The notes beneath the pieces were generated by a model, which had not been told where the DNA came from, made no database searches, and was given only the letters and a program-made list of their open reading frames with translations. A DNA stretch of 64,000 bases from Pseudooceanicola antarcticus (GTDB taxonomy: Bacteria; Pseudomonadota; Alphaproteobacteria; Rhodobacterales; Rhodobacteraceae). Of this stretch, positions 19,873 through 29,634 are shown piece by piece. Position 1 is the stretch's first letter, and each line of letters opens with the position of its first letter. The stretch is taken from assembly GCF_900215355.1 (NCBI RefSeq), contig NZ_OBEA01000001.1:1-64000 (forward strand). Direction: 5' to 3'. The position numbers and the translations under genes were made by a program.

Positions 19873-21845
19873 TCCGCTGCCACCCTTTCCGCGCCCTGCG
19901 CCACCACCGCCGCATCGCAAAGCGTGAGCGTCGCCGAGATATGGCCCTTGCGGCCGTCCTCGTAGGTCACCTCGGTGCGGGTCGAGACCTGCTTTGAGCC
20001 GTCGTAGAGCGCGGCGATCAGGTCGGCGTATTTCTCGGCCACGATCTTGCGGCGCACCTTGCGGGTGCGGGTCATCTCGCCGTCATCGGCGTCCAGTTCC
20101 TTGTGCAGCACCAGGAAGCGGTGGATCTGGCAGCCCGAGAGCATTTCGTCGGCGGCGACCGAGCGGTTCACCTCTTCGACATGAGACCGGATCGTCTCCA
20201 GCACCTGGGGGTGGCCCGCCAGCTCCTGATAGCTGGAATAGGCGATGTTGTTGCGTTCGGCCCAGTTGCCGACCGCCGTCAGGTCGATGTTGATGAAGGC
20301 CGCACAGGTCTCCCGCCCGTCGCCGAAGACCACGGCTTCGAGAATCGCGGGGAAGAATTTCAGCTTGTTTTCAACGTACTTGGGCGCGAAGAGGCGGCCA
20401 TCGGCCATCTTGCCCACATCCTTGGCCCGGTCGATGATCCGCAGGTGGCCGGTGCCTTCCTCGATGAAGCCCGCATCCCCCGTCGCCACCCAGCCCTCGG
20501 CATCCTTGGTCGAGGCGGTGCTTTCGGGGTTCTTGTAGTAAAGCTGGAAGACACCGGGGCTGCGGTAGAAGACCTCTCCGCTCTCGTCGATCTTCAGCTC
20601 GACACCCGGAGAGGCCACGCCGACGGTATCCGAGCGCACCTCGCCATCCGGTTGCTGGGTGATGAAGACCGAAGCCTCGGTCTGGCCATAGAGCTGCTTC
20701 AGGTTGATCCCAAGCGAGCGGTAGAAATCGAAGATCTCGGGGCCGATCGCCTCGCCGGCGGTATAGCCCACGCGGACCCGGCCAAGGCCGAGGGTATCCT
20801 TGAGGGGACCGTAGACCAGCCAGCCGCCCAGCCGGTAAAGCAAACGGTCCGCGGTCCCCACCGGCTGCCGATCCAACAGCCGGCCGCCCACCCGACGCGC
20901 ATGGGCCATGAACTTGTCAAACAACCACTTTTTGAACCGGCCGGCGTCTTCCATGCGGATCATCACATTGGTGAGCTGGGTCTCGAAGATCCGCGGCGGG
21001 GCAAAGTAATAGCTGGGTCCGATCTCGCGCAGGTCGGTCGAGAGGGTCTCGGCGCTTTCGGGACAATTGACGCAGAAGCCCGACCAATAGGCCTGTCCGA
21101 TCGAGAAGATGAAGTCACCGACCCAGGCCATGGGCAGGTAGGCAAGCACCTCCTCGCCCGGCCCCAGGTCGTCGAAGGTGCTGGAATTGCGCGAGGTCTC
21201 GACGATGTTGCGATGCGACAGCACCACGCCCTTGGGCTTGCCGGTGGTGCCCGAGGTATAGAGCATGACGCAGATGTCCTCGGGACCCAGGGCCGCGGCG
21301 CGGCGCTCCAGCTCGGGCGTCAGCTCGTCACGGGCGGCGCGGCCCTGCTCCTGGATATGGGCGAAGTCATGCAGATGCGCGTGGTCGTATTTCCGCATGC
21401 CGCGCGGGTCGAGGTAGAGCACATGCTCCAGCGCCGGCAGCCCGGCGCGGACCTCAAGCACCTTGTCGACCTGCTCCTGGTCCTCGGCCACGACGAAGCG
21501 CGCGCCGCAATGGTCCAGCACATAGGCCATCTCTTCGGCGGCACTGTCGGAATAAAGCGGCACGGGTACGGCACCCAGCATCTGCGCGGCCGGAATGGCC
21601 CAGTAGAGATGGGGGCGGTTGGTCCCGATGATGGCGATGAAATCCCCCGGCTGCACGCCGAGGTTCAGCAGACCAAGGGCAAGGGCGCGGATCTCTTCCC
21701 GAGCCTCGGCCCAGGTCCAGCTCTGCCAGATGCCGAACTCCTTCTCGCGGTAGGCGGTCCGGTCCGGCCAGGTCTTTGCATTTCGGTCGAGCAGGGCGGG
21801 CACGGTTTCGACCGGCCCGCCCGCTGTGTGCGAGATGTCTCTCAC
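19869..21845 (-). CDS. Long-chain acyl-CoA synthetase-like AMP-binding protein
   Basis: A 658-residue adenylate-forming ligase of the FadD15/ACSL type. The P-loop-like motif YTSGTTGKPKGVVLSH lies near residue 195, the QLYGQTEAS motif near 390 and the GDAGFIEEG/IIDRAKD motif near 460. It should form a CoA thioester of a fatty or other carboxylic acid. It heads the Liv-like operon. The start is GTG at 21845 with GGGGAGGAG upstream. Two ligases of different families (this one and the PaaK-like one) bracket one transporter. Confidence 0.92.
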   Translation of the reverse strand: MRDISHTAGGPVETVPALLDRNAKTWPDRTAYREKEFGIWQSWTWAEAREEIRALALGLLNLGVQPGDFIAIIGTNRPHLYWAIPAAQMLGAVPVPLYSDSAAEEMAYVLDHCGARFVVAEDQEQVDKVLEVRAGLPALEHVLYLDPRGMRKYDHAHLHDFAHIQEQGRAARDELTPELERRAAALGPEDICVMLYTSGTTGKPKGVVLSHRNIVETSRNSSTFDDLGPGEEVLAYLPMAWVGDFIFSIGQAYWSGFCVNCPESAETLSTDLREIGPSYYFAPPRIFETQLTNVMIRMEDAGRFKKWLFDKFMAHARRVGGRLLDRQPVGTADRLLYRLGGWLVYGPLKDTLGLGRVRVGYTAGEAIGPEIFDFYRSLGINLKQLYGQTEASVFITQQPDGEVRSDTVGVASPGVELKIDESGEVFYRSPGVFQLYYKNPESTASTKDAEGWVATGDAGFIEEGTGHLRIIDRAKDVGKMADGRLFAPKYVENKLKFFPAILEAVVFGDGRETCAAFINIDLTAVGNWAERNNIAYSSYQELAGHPQVLETIRSHVEEVNRSVAADEMLSGCQIHRFLVLHKELDADDGEMTRTRKVRRKIVAEKYADLIAALYDGSKQVSTRTEVTYEDGRKGHISATLTLCDAAVVAQGAERVAAE

Positions 21846-21949
21846 GACGTTCTCCTCCCCTTTTCCAGCCCTCCCCGACCGGAAAAACCGTCCTCCTCAA
21901 GACGGGTCAGATAGTCATCATCGCGCCGTTACATTGCGTCGGACGCCGC

Positions 21950-21959
21950 TGACTAGTCA
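21950..21959. promoter_or_regulatory. Palindrome in the divergent ligase/kinase control region
   Basis: TGACTAGTCA, a perfect 10-bp palindrome in a relatively AT-rich part of the 265-base gap between the acyl-CoA synthetase (minus) and histidine kinase (plus) genes. It is a candidate operator, possibly for the response regulator encoded next door; nothing more can be shown. Confidence 0.35.
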
Positions 21960-22110
21960 AACATTATCTGCGACTTTTACCGTATCATTTCCGGAATCTT
22001 TCAAATTGTTACGGATGCCGCGAGCGCGAAATCGCGCTGCAACTGCAAAGCCGGGGGCTGGCTCGGTTGCGGGTTTCCGGCTAGTCCTGAGCGGGGGGAG
22101 AACGCAGCGC

Positions 22111-24015
22111 ATGCCGAGCCACCAGGCACGTACGGATCGCATGACAATGGCCGGGCTGAACATGATCCAGCAGGCGCTGTCGATCTACGACCAGGACCTG
22201 CGGCTGGTGCAATGCAACCGACGCTTCCGCTTGATGTTCGACCTGCCGCTGGAGCTGACCCAGCCCGGCGCGCGATTCGAGGACACGATCCGCCATCTCT
22301 GCATCTCGGGGGAATACGGCCCCCAGGAAGACCTGGAAGAGGCGGTGCGCCTGCGGGTCGAGAAGGCCCTGGCCTTCGAGCCACACTACATGGAACGCAC
22401 CCGCCCCAATGGCAGGGTGATCAGCGTCGAGGGCGCGCCGCTGCCCGAGGGGGGCTGGGTCACCGTCTATACCGACATCACCGACAGCCACCGGCAGGAA
22501 CAGCTTCTGCGGACCCGCTCAGAGCTGCTGTCGGAACAGCTGCTGACCCGCGCCGAAGAGCTGGCGGCCACCAACCGTCAGTTGCAGGCCACCAACTCGG
22601 CGCTGGAGGAGGCCAAGCGCGAGCTCACCGGGATGGAGGCGCGCATCCGCCTGATGACCGAGATGCTGCCGGCCCATATCGCGCATCTGGGGCCCGACCG
22701 GATCTATACCTATTCCAACCGCCGCCTGTCGCGGATCATGCCGGGGCGCCCGGCCCATATCGTCGGCCTGCACATGGCCGATGTGCTGGGCCAGCAGGCC
22801 TACCAGAAGGTGCGCCCGCACCTAGAGGCGGCGCTGGCGGGGCGCGCCGGGACCTTCGAGTTCACCGACGATGCCACCGGGCGCCGGATTCGCACCGCCA
22901 TGACCCCTGCCGAGAGCGGGGCCTACATCATGTCGATGGATGTCACCGAAGAGACCCAGACCCGCGCCGCGCTGGCGCAGACCAAGCGGCGCGAACTGGC
23001 GGCGCAGGTGACCTCGGGCATGGCGCATGACTTCTCGAACCTGCTGACGATCATCCTGGGCCTGCAATCGCGCCTCGACCGGATGGCGCTGCCCGCCGCG
23101 GCACAGGAGCTGGTCACGGCAACCTCTGCCGCCGCCCGCCGCGGTGGCGACCTGCTGGACCGTATCGCCACGATGACCGGCGGCCGCGACCATCGCCCCG
23201 CCGCCACCGTCTGGTCCGCCTTCCTGCGCGACTTCGCCACCCTCGCCCGCCCGGCCCTGCCCGATGCGGTCACCCTGGTGATCGAGGACGAGGTGGGCGC
23301 GCAGCGGCTCTGGCTCGATCCCGGCATGTTGCAGGACAGCCTGCTGAACCTGGTGCTCAACGCCCGCGATGCCATCGGCGAGGCCGCCGGAGAGATCCGC
23401 CTTGCCGCCCGCGCCCAGGCAGGCACCTGGCTCGAGATCACTGTCACCGACACCGGGCCGGGCTTCACCGACCGCGCCCTGGAGCAGGCGATGCAGCCCT
23501 TCTTCACCACCAAGGGGCGCGAGGGCTCCGGCCTCGGCCTGTCGATGGTCTTCGACATGACCCAGCGGGCCGGCGGGCAGATGCGGCTGGAGAACGCGCA
23601 CGGCGCCCGTGTCACCCTGCAACTGCCCTGGCGCGAAGCCCCGCGTCCGCTGACCCCCGGCCTCGCCCTGCTGGTCGAGGACAGCCCCGATCTGCGCCGC
23701 TCGGTCCGCGACATGCTGGTGGCGCTCGGCTATTCCGTTATCGAGGCCGCCAGCGCCGACGAGGCCCTGGCCATCGCCCGCGACCTGCCCGAGCTGGTGC
23801 TGATCCTGTCGGACCTGTCGCTTGCCGGGGGCACCACCGGGCTCGACCTGCTCGACGCCCTGCCCGCGCAGGCGCCGCCACTCTGCATCATGACCTCGCT
23901 GCGCGCCGACCACCCGCTCTACCGTGCCGCCTGCGCCCGCGCGCCGGTGTTGCAGAAACCCTTCGACCAGGGGCATCTCGCCGCCCTATTGTCCCCGAAA
24001 GAGGATCGGACATGA
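22111..24015 (+). CDS. Hybrid sensor histidine kinase (PAS, PAS, HisKA, HATPase, REC)
   Basis: A 634-residue cytosolic sensor without membrane segments. Two PAS-type domains come first (about residues 12-125, LNMIQQALSIYDQDLRLVQC; and about 170-290), with a coiled coil between them. The phosphoacceptor is His306 in MAHDFSNLLT; the N box LLNLVLNARDAI, DTGPGF and EGSGLGLSMV follow. A receiver domain ends the protein with phosphorylatable Asp568 in LSDLSL and the Lys of LQKPFD. Start at 22111 follows GGGGGGAG; ATG 22141 is an alternative. It overlaps the response regulator gene by four bases and diverges from the CoA ligase/transporter operon, which it probably controls. Confidence 0.9.
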   Translation: MPSHQARTDRMTMAGLNMIQQALSIYDQDLRLVQCNRRFRLMFDLPLELTQPGARFEDTIRHLCISGEYGPQEDLEEAVRLRVEKALAFEPHYMERTRPNGRVISVEGAPLPEGGWVTVYTDITDSHRQEQLLRTRSELLSEQLLTRAEELAATNRQLQATNSALEEAKRELTGMEARIRLMTEMLPAHIAHLGPDRIYTYSNRRLSRIMPGRPAHIVGLHMADVLGQQAYQKVRPHLEAALAGRAGTFEFTDDATGRRIRTAMTPAESGAYIMSMDVTEETQTRAALAQTKRRELAAQVTSGMAHDFSNLLTIILGLQSRLDRMALPAAAQELVTATSAAARRGGDLLDRIATMTGGRDHRPAATVWSAFLRDFATLARPALPDAVTLVIEDEVGAQRLWLDPGMLQDSLLNLVLNARDAIGEAAGEIRLAARAQAGTWLEITVTDTGPGFTDRALEQAMQPFFTTKGREGSGLGLSMVFDMTQRAGGQMRLENAHGARVTLQLPWREAPRPLTPGLALLVEDSPDLRRSVRDMLVALGYSVIEAASADEALAIARDLPELVLILSDLSLAGGTTGLDLLDALPAQAPPLCIMTSLRADHPLYRAACARAPVLQKPFDQGHLAALLSPKEDRT

Positions 24016-24713
24016 CCAGCCCCCTGATCGCCATTCTCGACGACGAGCCCGAGATCCGCTCGATCCTGCAGACCGCGCTGGAAGAGGCCGGCTTCCGCAG
24101 CCGCGCCTTCGGCAGGGCAACCGAGTTCGAGGCCGCGCTGTCGGGAATGACGCCGGATCTCTGCCTGCTGGACCTGTCGCTGCCTGACCGCGACGGTCTG
24201 ACCCTGGTGCATCGTCTGGCCACCGAGAAGGGCGCGGCGGTGATCATCATCTCGGGCCGGGCGCAGGTGCAGGACCGCATCACCGGGCTGGAGCTGGGTG
24301 CCGACGACTACATCATCAAGCCCTTCGACCCCGCAGAGGTCCTGGCCCGCATCCGCGCCCGCCTGCGCCGTGACCGCCCGGCCCCCGACACCGCCGGCCA
24401 GGCCCGTTTCGCCGGCTGGACCGCGCATTTCGACCGTTTCGTGCTGGAAGACAGCGAGGGCGCAGAGACCCCCTTTTCCCACGCGGAAAGCGAGGTCCTG
24501 CGCCTTTTCCTGGAACGCCCCAAGCGGCTGATCTCGCGCGCGCTGATGCAGGAGGTCCTTGGCGGCGGCGCCGGAGAAGCCTTCGACCGCGCCATGGACG
24601 TCCGCATCTCGCGCCTGCGCACCAAGCTGCGCGAGGACCCGAAGAACCCGCGCCTGATCAAGACGATCTACGGCGCGGGGTATATCTTCCTGGGGGATGT
24701 GGACTGGGGTTAG
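24012..24713 (+). CDS. OmpR-family response regulator
   Basis: A 233-residue two-domain regulator. The receiver domain (residues 1-120) has acidic pocket DDEPE, phosphoacceptor Asp54 in CLLDLSLPDRDG and Lys in YIIKPFDP. The C-terminal winged helix (about 130-230) shows RAMDVRISRLRTKL and IKTIYGAGYIF, the OmpR recognition helix region. Translationally coupled to the hybrid kinase through ATGA. The gene is followed tail-to-tail by an amidase gene after 10 bases. Confidence 0.94.
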   Translation: MTSPLIAILDDEPEIRSILQTALEEAGFRSRAFGRATEFEAALSGMTPDLCLLDLSLPDRDGLTLVHRLATEKGAAVIIISGRAQVQDRITGLELGADDYIIKPFDPAEVLARIRARLRRDRPAPDTAGQARFAGWTAHFDRFVLEDSEGAETPFSHAESEVLRLFLERPKRLISRALMQEVLGGGAGEAFDRAMDVRISRLRTKLREDPKNPRLIKTIYGAGYIFLGDVDWG

Positions 24714-24723
24714 CCCCGAGGGA

Positions 24724-25920
24724 TCAGGCCAGCCGCTCCACCGCCTCGGCCAGGACCTTCAGGCCTGCCACGAGGTCGGCCTCGTCGGTGTCCTCGGCGA
24801 AGGCGTGGCTGATGCCGTTGATCGAGGGGACGAAGAGCATGGCGACCGGCATCAGCTTCGCCAGGCTGGTGGCGTCATGCAGGGCGCCCGATTGCATGCG
24901 GCGCCAGCGGCCCGGCAGTTGCGCCTCGGCGGCGGCTTCGAGGGCGGCGCGGATGGTGGGGTCCATGGGGACGGGCTCAAGACCCAGCATGGCCGAGGTG
25001 GTCAGGATCATGCCGGTCTCGGCGGCGACCTCGTCGGCGGCGGTGCGGATGATCTCTTCCATGCGCGCCAGACGGTCGCTGTCGCCGTCGCGCCATTGCA
25101 TCGAGAAGCTGCAACGCCCCGGTACGATGGAATGCGAACCCGGATGCACCTCGACATGGCCGGTGGTCCAGACCGTCTGCGGCGTGACCACGTTGCGGAA
25201 ACGCTCTGCGATCAGGGACTGGAAGCGCAGCATCGCCTGCAGCGCGTCGCGGCGGCGGTGCATGGGCGTGGTGCCGGCGTGGTTCTGCTCTCCTTCGAAG
25301 GTCATGCGCATGTCGCGGATGCCGACGATATCGCTGACCACGCCCGCGGCCTCTCCGGCCTCGTCCAGCCAGGGGCCCTGCTCGATGTGGCATTCCAGGA
25401 AGCCGGTGAAGCGCGAAGGGTCGACCGGGCCGGTGACCATGTCGGCCATGGCGGCGCGGGCCTCGGCAAAGCTGACGCCCGTGCTGTCGACCAGCGCGTC
25501 GGCCTCTTCCAGCGTCGAATGGCCAGCCCAGACGCGGCTGCCGGTGGTGACGCCGAAGCGGCCCTCTTCATCCTGGAAGGAGACGGCAGAGATCGGCACC
25601 CCGGCCTCGGCACCGGCGCGGGCCAGCTCAAGGCCGCAGATCACGCCGAGCGCGCCGTCCAGCCAGCCGCCCTCGGGCTGGCTGTCGGAGTGCGAGCCGA
25701 CCAGCAGGGACTTTCCCGGTGCCAGCCCGAAGACCGACCCGCAGGGGTCCACCGCGACCTCCAGCCCGGCACCGGCATATTGCTCGGCCAGCCATTTGCG
25801 GGCGGCGATGTCGGGGGCGGAATAGGCGGGCCGGATCACCCCCTTGCCGACCCCGGCGGCGCCGAAGCTGCGCAGGTGGTGAAGATCGGCAAGGAAACGG
25901 TCGGGGTTCACGGGAATCAT
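24724..25920 (-). CDS. Zn-dependent hydrolase of the allantoate/N-carbamoyl-amino-acid amidohydrolase family
   Basis: A 398-residue M20-type amidase (hydantoinase/carbamoylase family: AllC, beta-ureidopropionase, L-carbamoylase). Metal-site motifs are present: [31 protein letters not shown], and [10 protein letters not shown], with the family dimerisation domain between. The second motif lacks the usual HSEEG-like spacing only slightly. Start at 25920 follows AAGGAGGTG. No partner genes adjoin it: the saccharopine genes diverge from it after 133 bases. The substrate among ureido acids cannot be assigned. Confidence 0.85.
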   Translation of the reverse strand: MIPVNPDRFLADLHHLRSFGAAGVGKGVIRPAYSAPDIAARKWLAEQYAGAGLEVAVDPCGSVFGLAPGKSLLVGSHSDSQPEGGWLDGALGVICGLELARAGAEAGVPISAVSFQDEEGRFGVTTGSRVWAGHSTLEEADALVDSTGVSFAEARAAMADMVTGPVDPSRFTGFLECHIEQGPWLDEAGEAAGVVSDIVGIRDMRMTFEGEQNHAGTTPMHRRRDALQAMLRFQSLIAERFRNVVTPQTVWTTGHVEVHPGSHSIVPGRCSFSMQWRDGDSDRLARMEEIIRTAADEVAAETGMILTTSAMLGLEPVPMDPTIRAALEAAAEAQLPGRWRRMQSGALHDATSLAKLMPVAMLFVPSINGISHAFAEDTDEADLVAGLKVLAEAVERLA

Positions 25921-26053
25921 CGGGGCACACCTCCTTGGTTGCCTCGCAGAGAACAGGAGCGCGCCCGGAAAGGCAAATCGCCCCGCCCCGATCCGGGCTC
26001 GCATTGCATCCCTCCGCCGGGCCTTTATACCCGACCCCCGAAAGGAGCCCTTC

Positions 26054-27109
26054 ATGACCCATATCTGGCTGCGCGCCGAACAGCGCGCCAACGAAGACCG
26101 CGCGGGGCTGACGCCTGCAGGTGCAAAGGCGCTGATCGAAAAGGGCTTCCGCCTGACGGTCGAAGAGAGCTCCAGCCGCATCCTGCCTCTTCAGGGCTAT
26201 ATCGACGCCGGGGCCGAGATCGCGCCCGAGGGCTCCTGGCCCGAGGCGCCGGCCGAGGCGATCATCTTCGGCCTGAAGGAGCTGCCCGAGGACGGCACGC
26301 CGCTGCGCCACCGCCACATCATGTTCGGCCATGCCTACAAGGGCCAGCCCGCCGGGCAGGAGCTGCTGCGACGCTTCCGTGCAGGCGGCGGCACGCTCTA
26401 CGATCTGGAATACCTGCTGGACGAGAACGGCCGTCGCGTTGCCGCCTTCGGCTACTGGGCCGGTTACGCGGGCGCCGCCGTCTCGCTGATGTGCTGGGCA
26501 GCGCAGCAGCAGGGCACCATCTGCCCTGCCGTCGGCGCCTATCCGGACAAGGACTCTCTGCTGACCGACCTGCACGAACGCCTCGCCCCTTATGACGCCC
26601 GCCCGCGCGCCATCGTCATCGGCGCCCTTGGCCGCGTCGGTCGCGGCGGCGCGGACCTTTGCGAGGCGCTTGGCTGCGAGGTTACCAAGTGGGACATGGC
26701 CGAGACGGCCCATGGCGGGCCCTTCCCCGAAATCGCCGAGCACGAGATCTTCCTCAACTCGATCCTCGCCATGCCCGGCACCCCGGTCTTCGTGCCGGTC
26801 GAGATGGCCGATGGCCCGCGCCGGTTGACCGTCATCGGTGACGTGGCCTGCGACCCGACCTCGGATTTCTCGCCGGTGAAGGTCTATGACCGCACGACGA
26901 CCTGGCAGGCACCGGCCCTGCGGGTCCGGGACACCCCGCCGCTGGATGTCATGGCGATCGACAACCTGCCCTCTATGCTGCCCCTCGAAAGCAGCGAGGA
27001 TTACGCGGCCCAACTTCTGCCCTCGCTCCTGACCCTCGACGCGCTGGACAGCGGCGTCTGGGGCGGAGCCAAGGGCTTCTTCGACGAACATCTGGAGGCA
27101 TTGGCATGA
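26054..27109 (+). CDS. Saccharopine dehydrogenase (L-lysine-forming type, Lys1-like)
   Basis: A 351-residue NAD-dependent dehydrogenase resembling fungal Lys1, which interconverts saccharopine with lysine and 2-oxoglutarate. The N-terminal half ([39 protein letters not shown]) has the alanine-dehydrogenase/Lys1-type substrate motifs, and the nucleotide-binding part is [14 protein letters not shown]. Clear AAGGAG Shine-Dalgarno. It overlaps the second dehydrogenase gene by four bases; together they form a split LKR/SDH pair, in bacteria more likely used to degrade lysine or process saccharopine than for alpha-aminoadipate biosynthesis. Confidence 0.88.
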   Translation: MTHIWLRAEQRANEDRAGLTPAGAKALIEKGFRLTVEESSSRILPLQGYIDAGAEIAPEGSWPEAPAEAIIFGLKELPEDGTPLRHRHIMFGHAYKGQPAGQELLRRFRAGGGTLYDLEYLLDENGRRVAAFGYWAGYAGAAVSLMCWAAQQQGTICPAVGAYPDKDSLLTDLHERLAPYDARPRAIVIGALGRVGRGGADLCEALGCEVTKWDMAETAHGGPFPEIAEHEIFLNSILAMPGTPVFVPVEMADGPRRLTVIGDVACDPTSDFSPVKVYDRTTTWQAPALRVRDTPPLDVMAIDNLPSMLPLESSEDYAAQLLPSLLTLDALDSGVWGGAKGFFDEHLEALA

Positions 27110-28260
27110 AAATTCACTGGTGTGGCACGGGCCTTTCCGCGATCCCCGGCCTGCGGCGACTGCTGGAAGGCGACTACCCCGTCGTGGTCTGGAACCGGAC
27201 CGTCGAGAAGGCCGAGGCCGAGGTGGGCGACCTGACCAAGGACATCCGCGCCTTCTCGCTCGAGGCCGTCGCGGCAGCGCTGGAGCCCGGCGATATCGCC
27301 GTCTCGATGCTGCCGGGCGATCTGCACGTGCCGCTGGCCACCGCCTGCCTCGAGGCCGGTGCGCATTTCGTCTGCTCGTCCTATGTCTCGCCCGAGATGG
27401 CGGCGCTGGATGCGGCGGCGAAGGAGAAGGGCCTGAGCTTCGTCAACGAGGTGGGCCTTGATCCCGGCATCGACCACGTGCTGGCCGATGACCTGGTCGC
27501 GCGCCTGAAAGAGCTGGCACCCGAGGCGCCCGAGGTCTCCTTCACCTCCTACTGCGGTGGTTTCCCGAAGGTTGCCAACGACTTCCGCTACAAGTTCAGC
27601 TGGTCTCCGCTTGGCGTGCTGAAGGCGCTGCGCTCGCCCTCGCGCTCGCTGAAGGGCGGCGAAGAGCTGCACGTCGCGCGCCCCTGGGACGCCATCACCC
27701 GCTACGAGAACCCGCTGCCCGGCGCGGAGGTCTTCGAGGCCTACCCGAACCGCGACTCGGTCCCCTTCATCGCGCAATACGGCTTCGACGAGAGCTGGCA
27801 GGTGCAGGACTTCGTGCGTGGCACCCTGCGTCTGGACGGTTGGTCCAGGGCCTGGGAAGGGCTCTTCCGCGAGATCGAGACGCTGACCGGCCCCGAAGGC
27901 GACGCCCGCCTGCGCGAGATCTCGGACGGGCTGTGGGACAGCCATGCCTATGACGAGGGCGAGGCCGACCGCGTGGTCATGTTCGTGCGCCTGACCGCCA
28001 CCTCTGGCGGCAAGCCGGTCTTCGACCAGGCCTGGGCCATGGATGCCTCGGGCAAGCCGGAAGGCAGCGCCATGGGCCGCCTGGTGTCGGTCTCGGTCGC
28101 CCTGGCCATCGAGGCGCTGGTCGCCTCGCGCCTGGCACCGGGCGTGGTCACCGCCTCCAACGCCGCCGAAGAGATCTTCGCCGAGGACATCCGCCGCGAA
28201 TGGCTTTCCGAGGTCGAGGACATGTCGGACGTGCTGGAACGCATCGACTACCTCTCCTGA
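27106..28260 (+). CDS. Saccharopine dehydrogenase/reductase family protein (Lys9-like)
   Basis: A 384-residue Rossmann-fold protein of the saccharopine reductase family, with HWCGTGLSAIPGLRRLL at the N-terminus and the conserved EVGLDPGIDHVLADDL and SYCGGFPKVANDFRYKFSWSP motifs that line the substrate site. It would cleave saccharopine to glutamate and aminoadipate semialdehyde or the reverse. ATGA-coupled to the Lys1-like gene. A strong terminator follows at 28281. Confidence 0.9.
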   Translation: MKIHWCGTGLSAIPGLRRLLEGDYPVVVWNRTVEKAEAEVGDLTKDIRAFSLEAVAAALEPGDIAVSMLPGDLHVPLATACLEAGAHFVCSSYVSPEMAALDAAAKEKGLSFVNEVGLDPGIDHVLADDLVARLKELAPEAPEVSFTSYCGGFPKVANDFRYKFSWSPLGVLKALRSPSRSLKGGEELHVARPWDAITRYENPLPGAEVFEAYPNRDSVPFIAQYGFDESWQVQDFVRGTLRLDGWSRAWEGLFREIETLTGPEGDARLREISDGLWDSHAYDEGEADRVVMFVRLTATSGGKPVFDQAWAMDASGKPEGSAMGRLVSVSVALAIEALVASRLAPGVVTASNAAEEIFAEDIRREWLSEVEDMSDVLERIDYLS

Positions 28261-28280
28261 GGGGGTCAGACTTCATCGGA

Positions 28281-28309
28281 AAAGGGCGCGGCCAAGGCTG
28301 CGCCCTTTT
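28281..28309 (+). terminator. Intrinsic terminator of the saccharopine operon
   Basis: AAAGGGCGCGGCC pairs with GGCTGCGCCCTTT (one wobble) around a very short loop, ending in TTTTG; it lies 20 bases after the stop at 28260. Confidence 0.88.
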
Positions 28310-28472
28310 GCTTTGTCGCCCCCCCGCCCCCCGGCCAGCGCCTCCGCGCCGGGCGAAGACACAACCATGGGGATTGTGGGATTTTTCACACGCAACCGGA
28401 TCTTCCAATCGTGACCCTTGTATAGACCGACCAAAGTCGGAGTATCAGGCGGTTTCTTGGGAGGATTTAGAG

Positions 28473-29207
28473 ATGTCCAATTTCAAAATGGCCCTGAGCC
28501 TGGCAGCGATCTGCCTCTCTGGCTCGGCCATGGCGCAGGAGCTGGAAGGGGCGCGACTGGGCTTTGACTACAAAGAGTACGATGACGGACAGGGCTTCGA
28601 GGCTACCTTCGGGACACTCATTGGCGATGTCTCGATGCTCTTCGACAACGGCTTCGGCGGACAGCTGACACTGGGGACACTGCAGTTCTTCCACTCGAAC
28701 CAGTCGCTTCAACGACCCGACGGCGGCTCGGCGGTGGCGCTGCATGGGTTCTTCGACGTCAGCCCTGCGACCCGGCTGGGGGCCTACCTGGGCTACAACG
28801 GACTTGGCGAAGTGGACGCCCTGCACTTCGGGGTCGAGCTGGTCCATCAGCTGGACCGGCTGCGGCTGGAAGCCCGGCTCGGGCACGCCGACTCGGACCA
28901 GGGCTTTGATAACTTTGACCTGGCCGAGGTCTACGCCCAGTACGATCTGAACGACAGGCTGCAGCTGCGCGGCGGCCTGCGTTACGAGGACTCGGGCGAC
29001 TACGGGCACTATGGGTTGGCGACGATCGGCATCGCCTATGACCTTGGCAACCGCGCCCGGCTTTACGCCGATTACGGCTGGCAGGATCAGGAATTCGGCA
29101 GCAGCTACCCTGATATCTATGGTGGCAACCTCGTGACTGTCGGCGTGGAGATCACGCTCGGCGACAGCCCCGCTCCGAAGATGTTCCGCTTCAATCCGCA
29201 GTTCTAG
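28473..29207 (+). CDS. Predicted outer-membrane beta-barrel protein, uncharacterised
   Basis: A 244-residue exported protein. A signal peptide (MSNFKMALSLAAICLSGSAMAQ, cleavage after AMA) precedes a chain of alternating hydrophobic strands ending in a terminal Phe (FRFNPQF), the usual insertion signal of outer-membrane barrels. Strand-like repeats such as RLGAYLGYNGLG, RLRLEARLGHAD and RARLYADYGWQD suggest an eight- to ten-stranded porin-like barrel. Shine-Dalgarno GGGAGGA. Monocistronic, with its own upstream gap of about 210 bases. No family name can be given. Confidence 0.72.
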   Translation: MSNFKMALSLAAICLSGSAMAQELEGARLGFDYKEYDDGQGFEATFGTLIGDVSMLFDNGFGGQLTLGTLQFFHSNQSLQRPDGGSAVALHGFFDVSPATRLGAYLGYNGLGEVDALHFGVELVHQLDRLRLEARLGHADSDQGFDNFDLAEVYAQYDLNDRLQLRGGLRYEDSGDYGHYGLATIGIAYDLGNRARLYADYGWQDQEFGSSYPDIYGGNLVTVGVEITLGDSPAPKMFRFNPQF

Positions 29208-29214
29208 GACAGAG

Positions 29215-29237
29215 CCGGGGCGGTTCAGCCGCCCCGG
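29215..29237. terminator. Bidirectional GC hairpin between convergent genes
   Basis: CCGGGGCGG (29215-29223) pairs perfectly with CCGCCCCGG (29229-29237). It overlaps the last codons of the convergent minus-strand gene. There is no T tract, so termination is likely only partial. Confidence 0.4.
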
Positions 29238-29551
29238 ACCAGGTCGTCCTCTTCGTCGCTGGCCGAAAGGCCAAGCGCGTCGAGACCGTTTTCCAGGTGA
29301 TCGGACAGATGCGGCGTGCCCAGCAGGTAGTCGGGCGTCGGCGTCGTGGCTTCGGCGCGGGCGGTGGCCTTGGCCTCTTCCAGCTCATCGGCGGCGAAAC
29401 TGTCGCGGCCGATCCACATTACCGCGACGAGGCTGATCAGCTCATCCTCGTTGAGGTTCTCCAGAAAGGCGTGCAATTCACCCTCGGCGCGTTCCAACTC
29501 GCGCGCCATCAGGATGACATTGGCAATCTTGGTGATCGAGATATCGAGCAT
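29225..29551 (-). CDS. DUF3775-like small acidic protein
   Basis: A 108-residue acidic soluble protein matching my recollection of DUF3775 (conserved core ELHAFLENLNEDELISLVAVMW). It has no signal peptide or catalytic motif; the C-terminal tail is Asp/Glu-rich. Start at 29551 is preceded by AGGAG. It lies between the barrel protein (convergent) and rmuC (same strand, 83 bases). Function unknown. Confidence 0.72.
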   Translation of the reverse strand: MLDISITKIANVILMARELERAEGELHAFLENLNEDELISLVAVMWIGRDSFAADELEEAKATARAEATTPTPDYLLGTPHLSDHLENGLDALGLSASDEEDDLVRGG

Positions 29552-29634
29552 GGCGTTTTCTCCTGTTCGGTAAGCACCTTGCCCCGATCAGAGTACGCCC
29601 TTCCTTGATTTGCCGCAAATCCTGTGGCGCGGGC

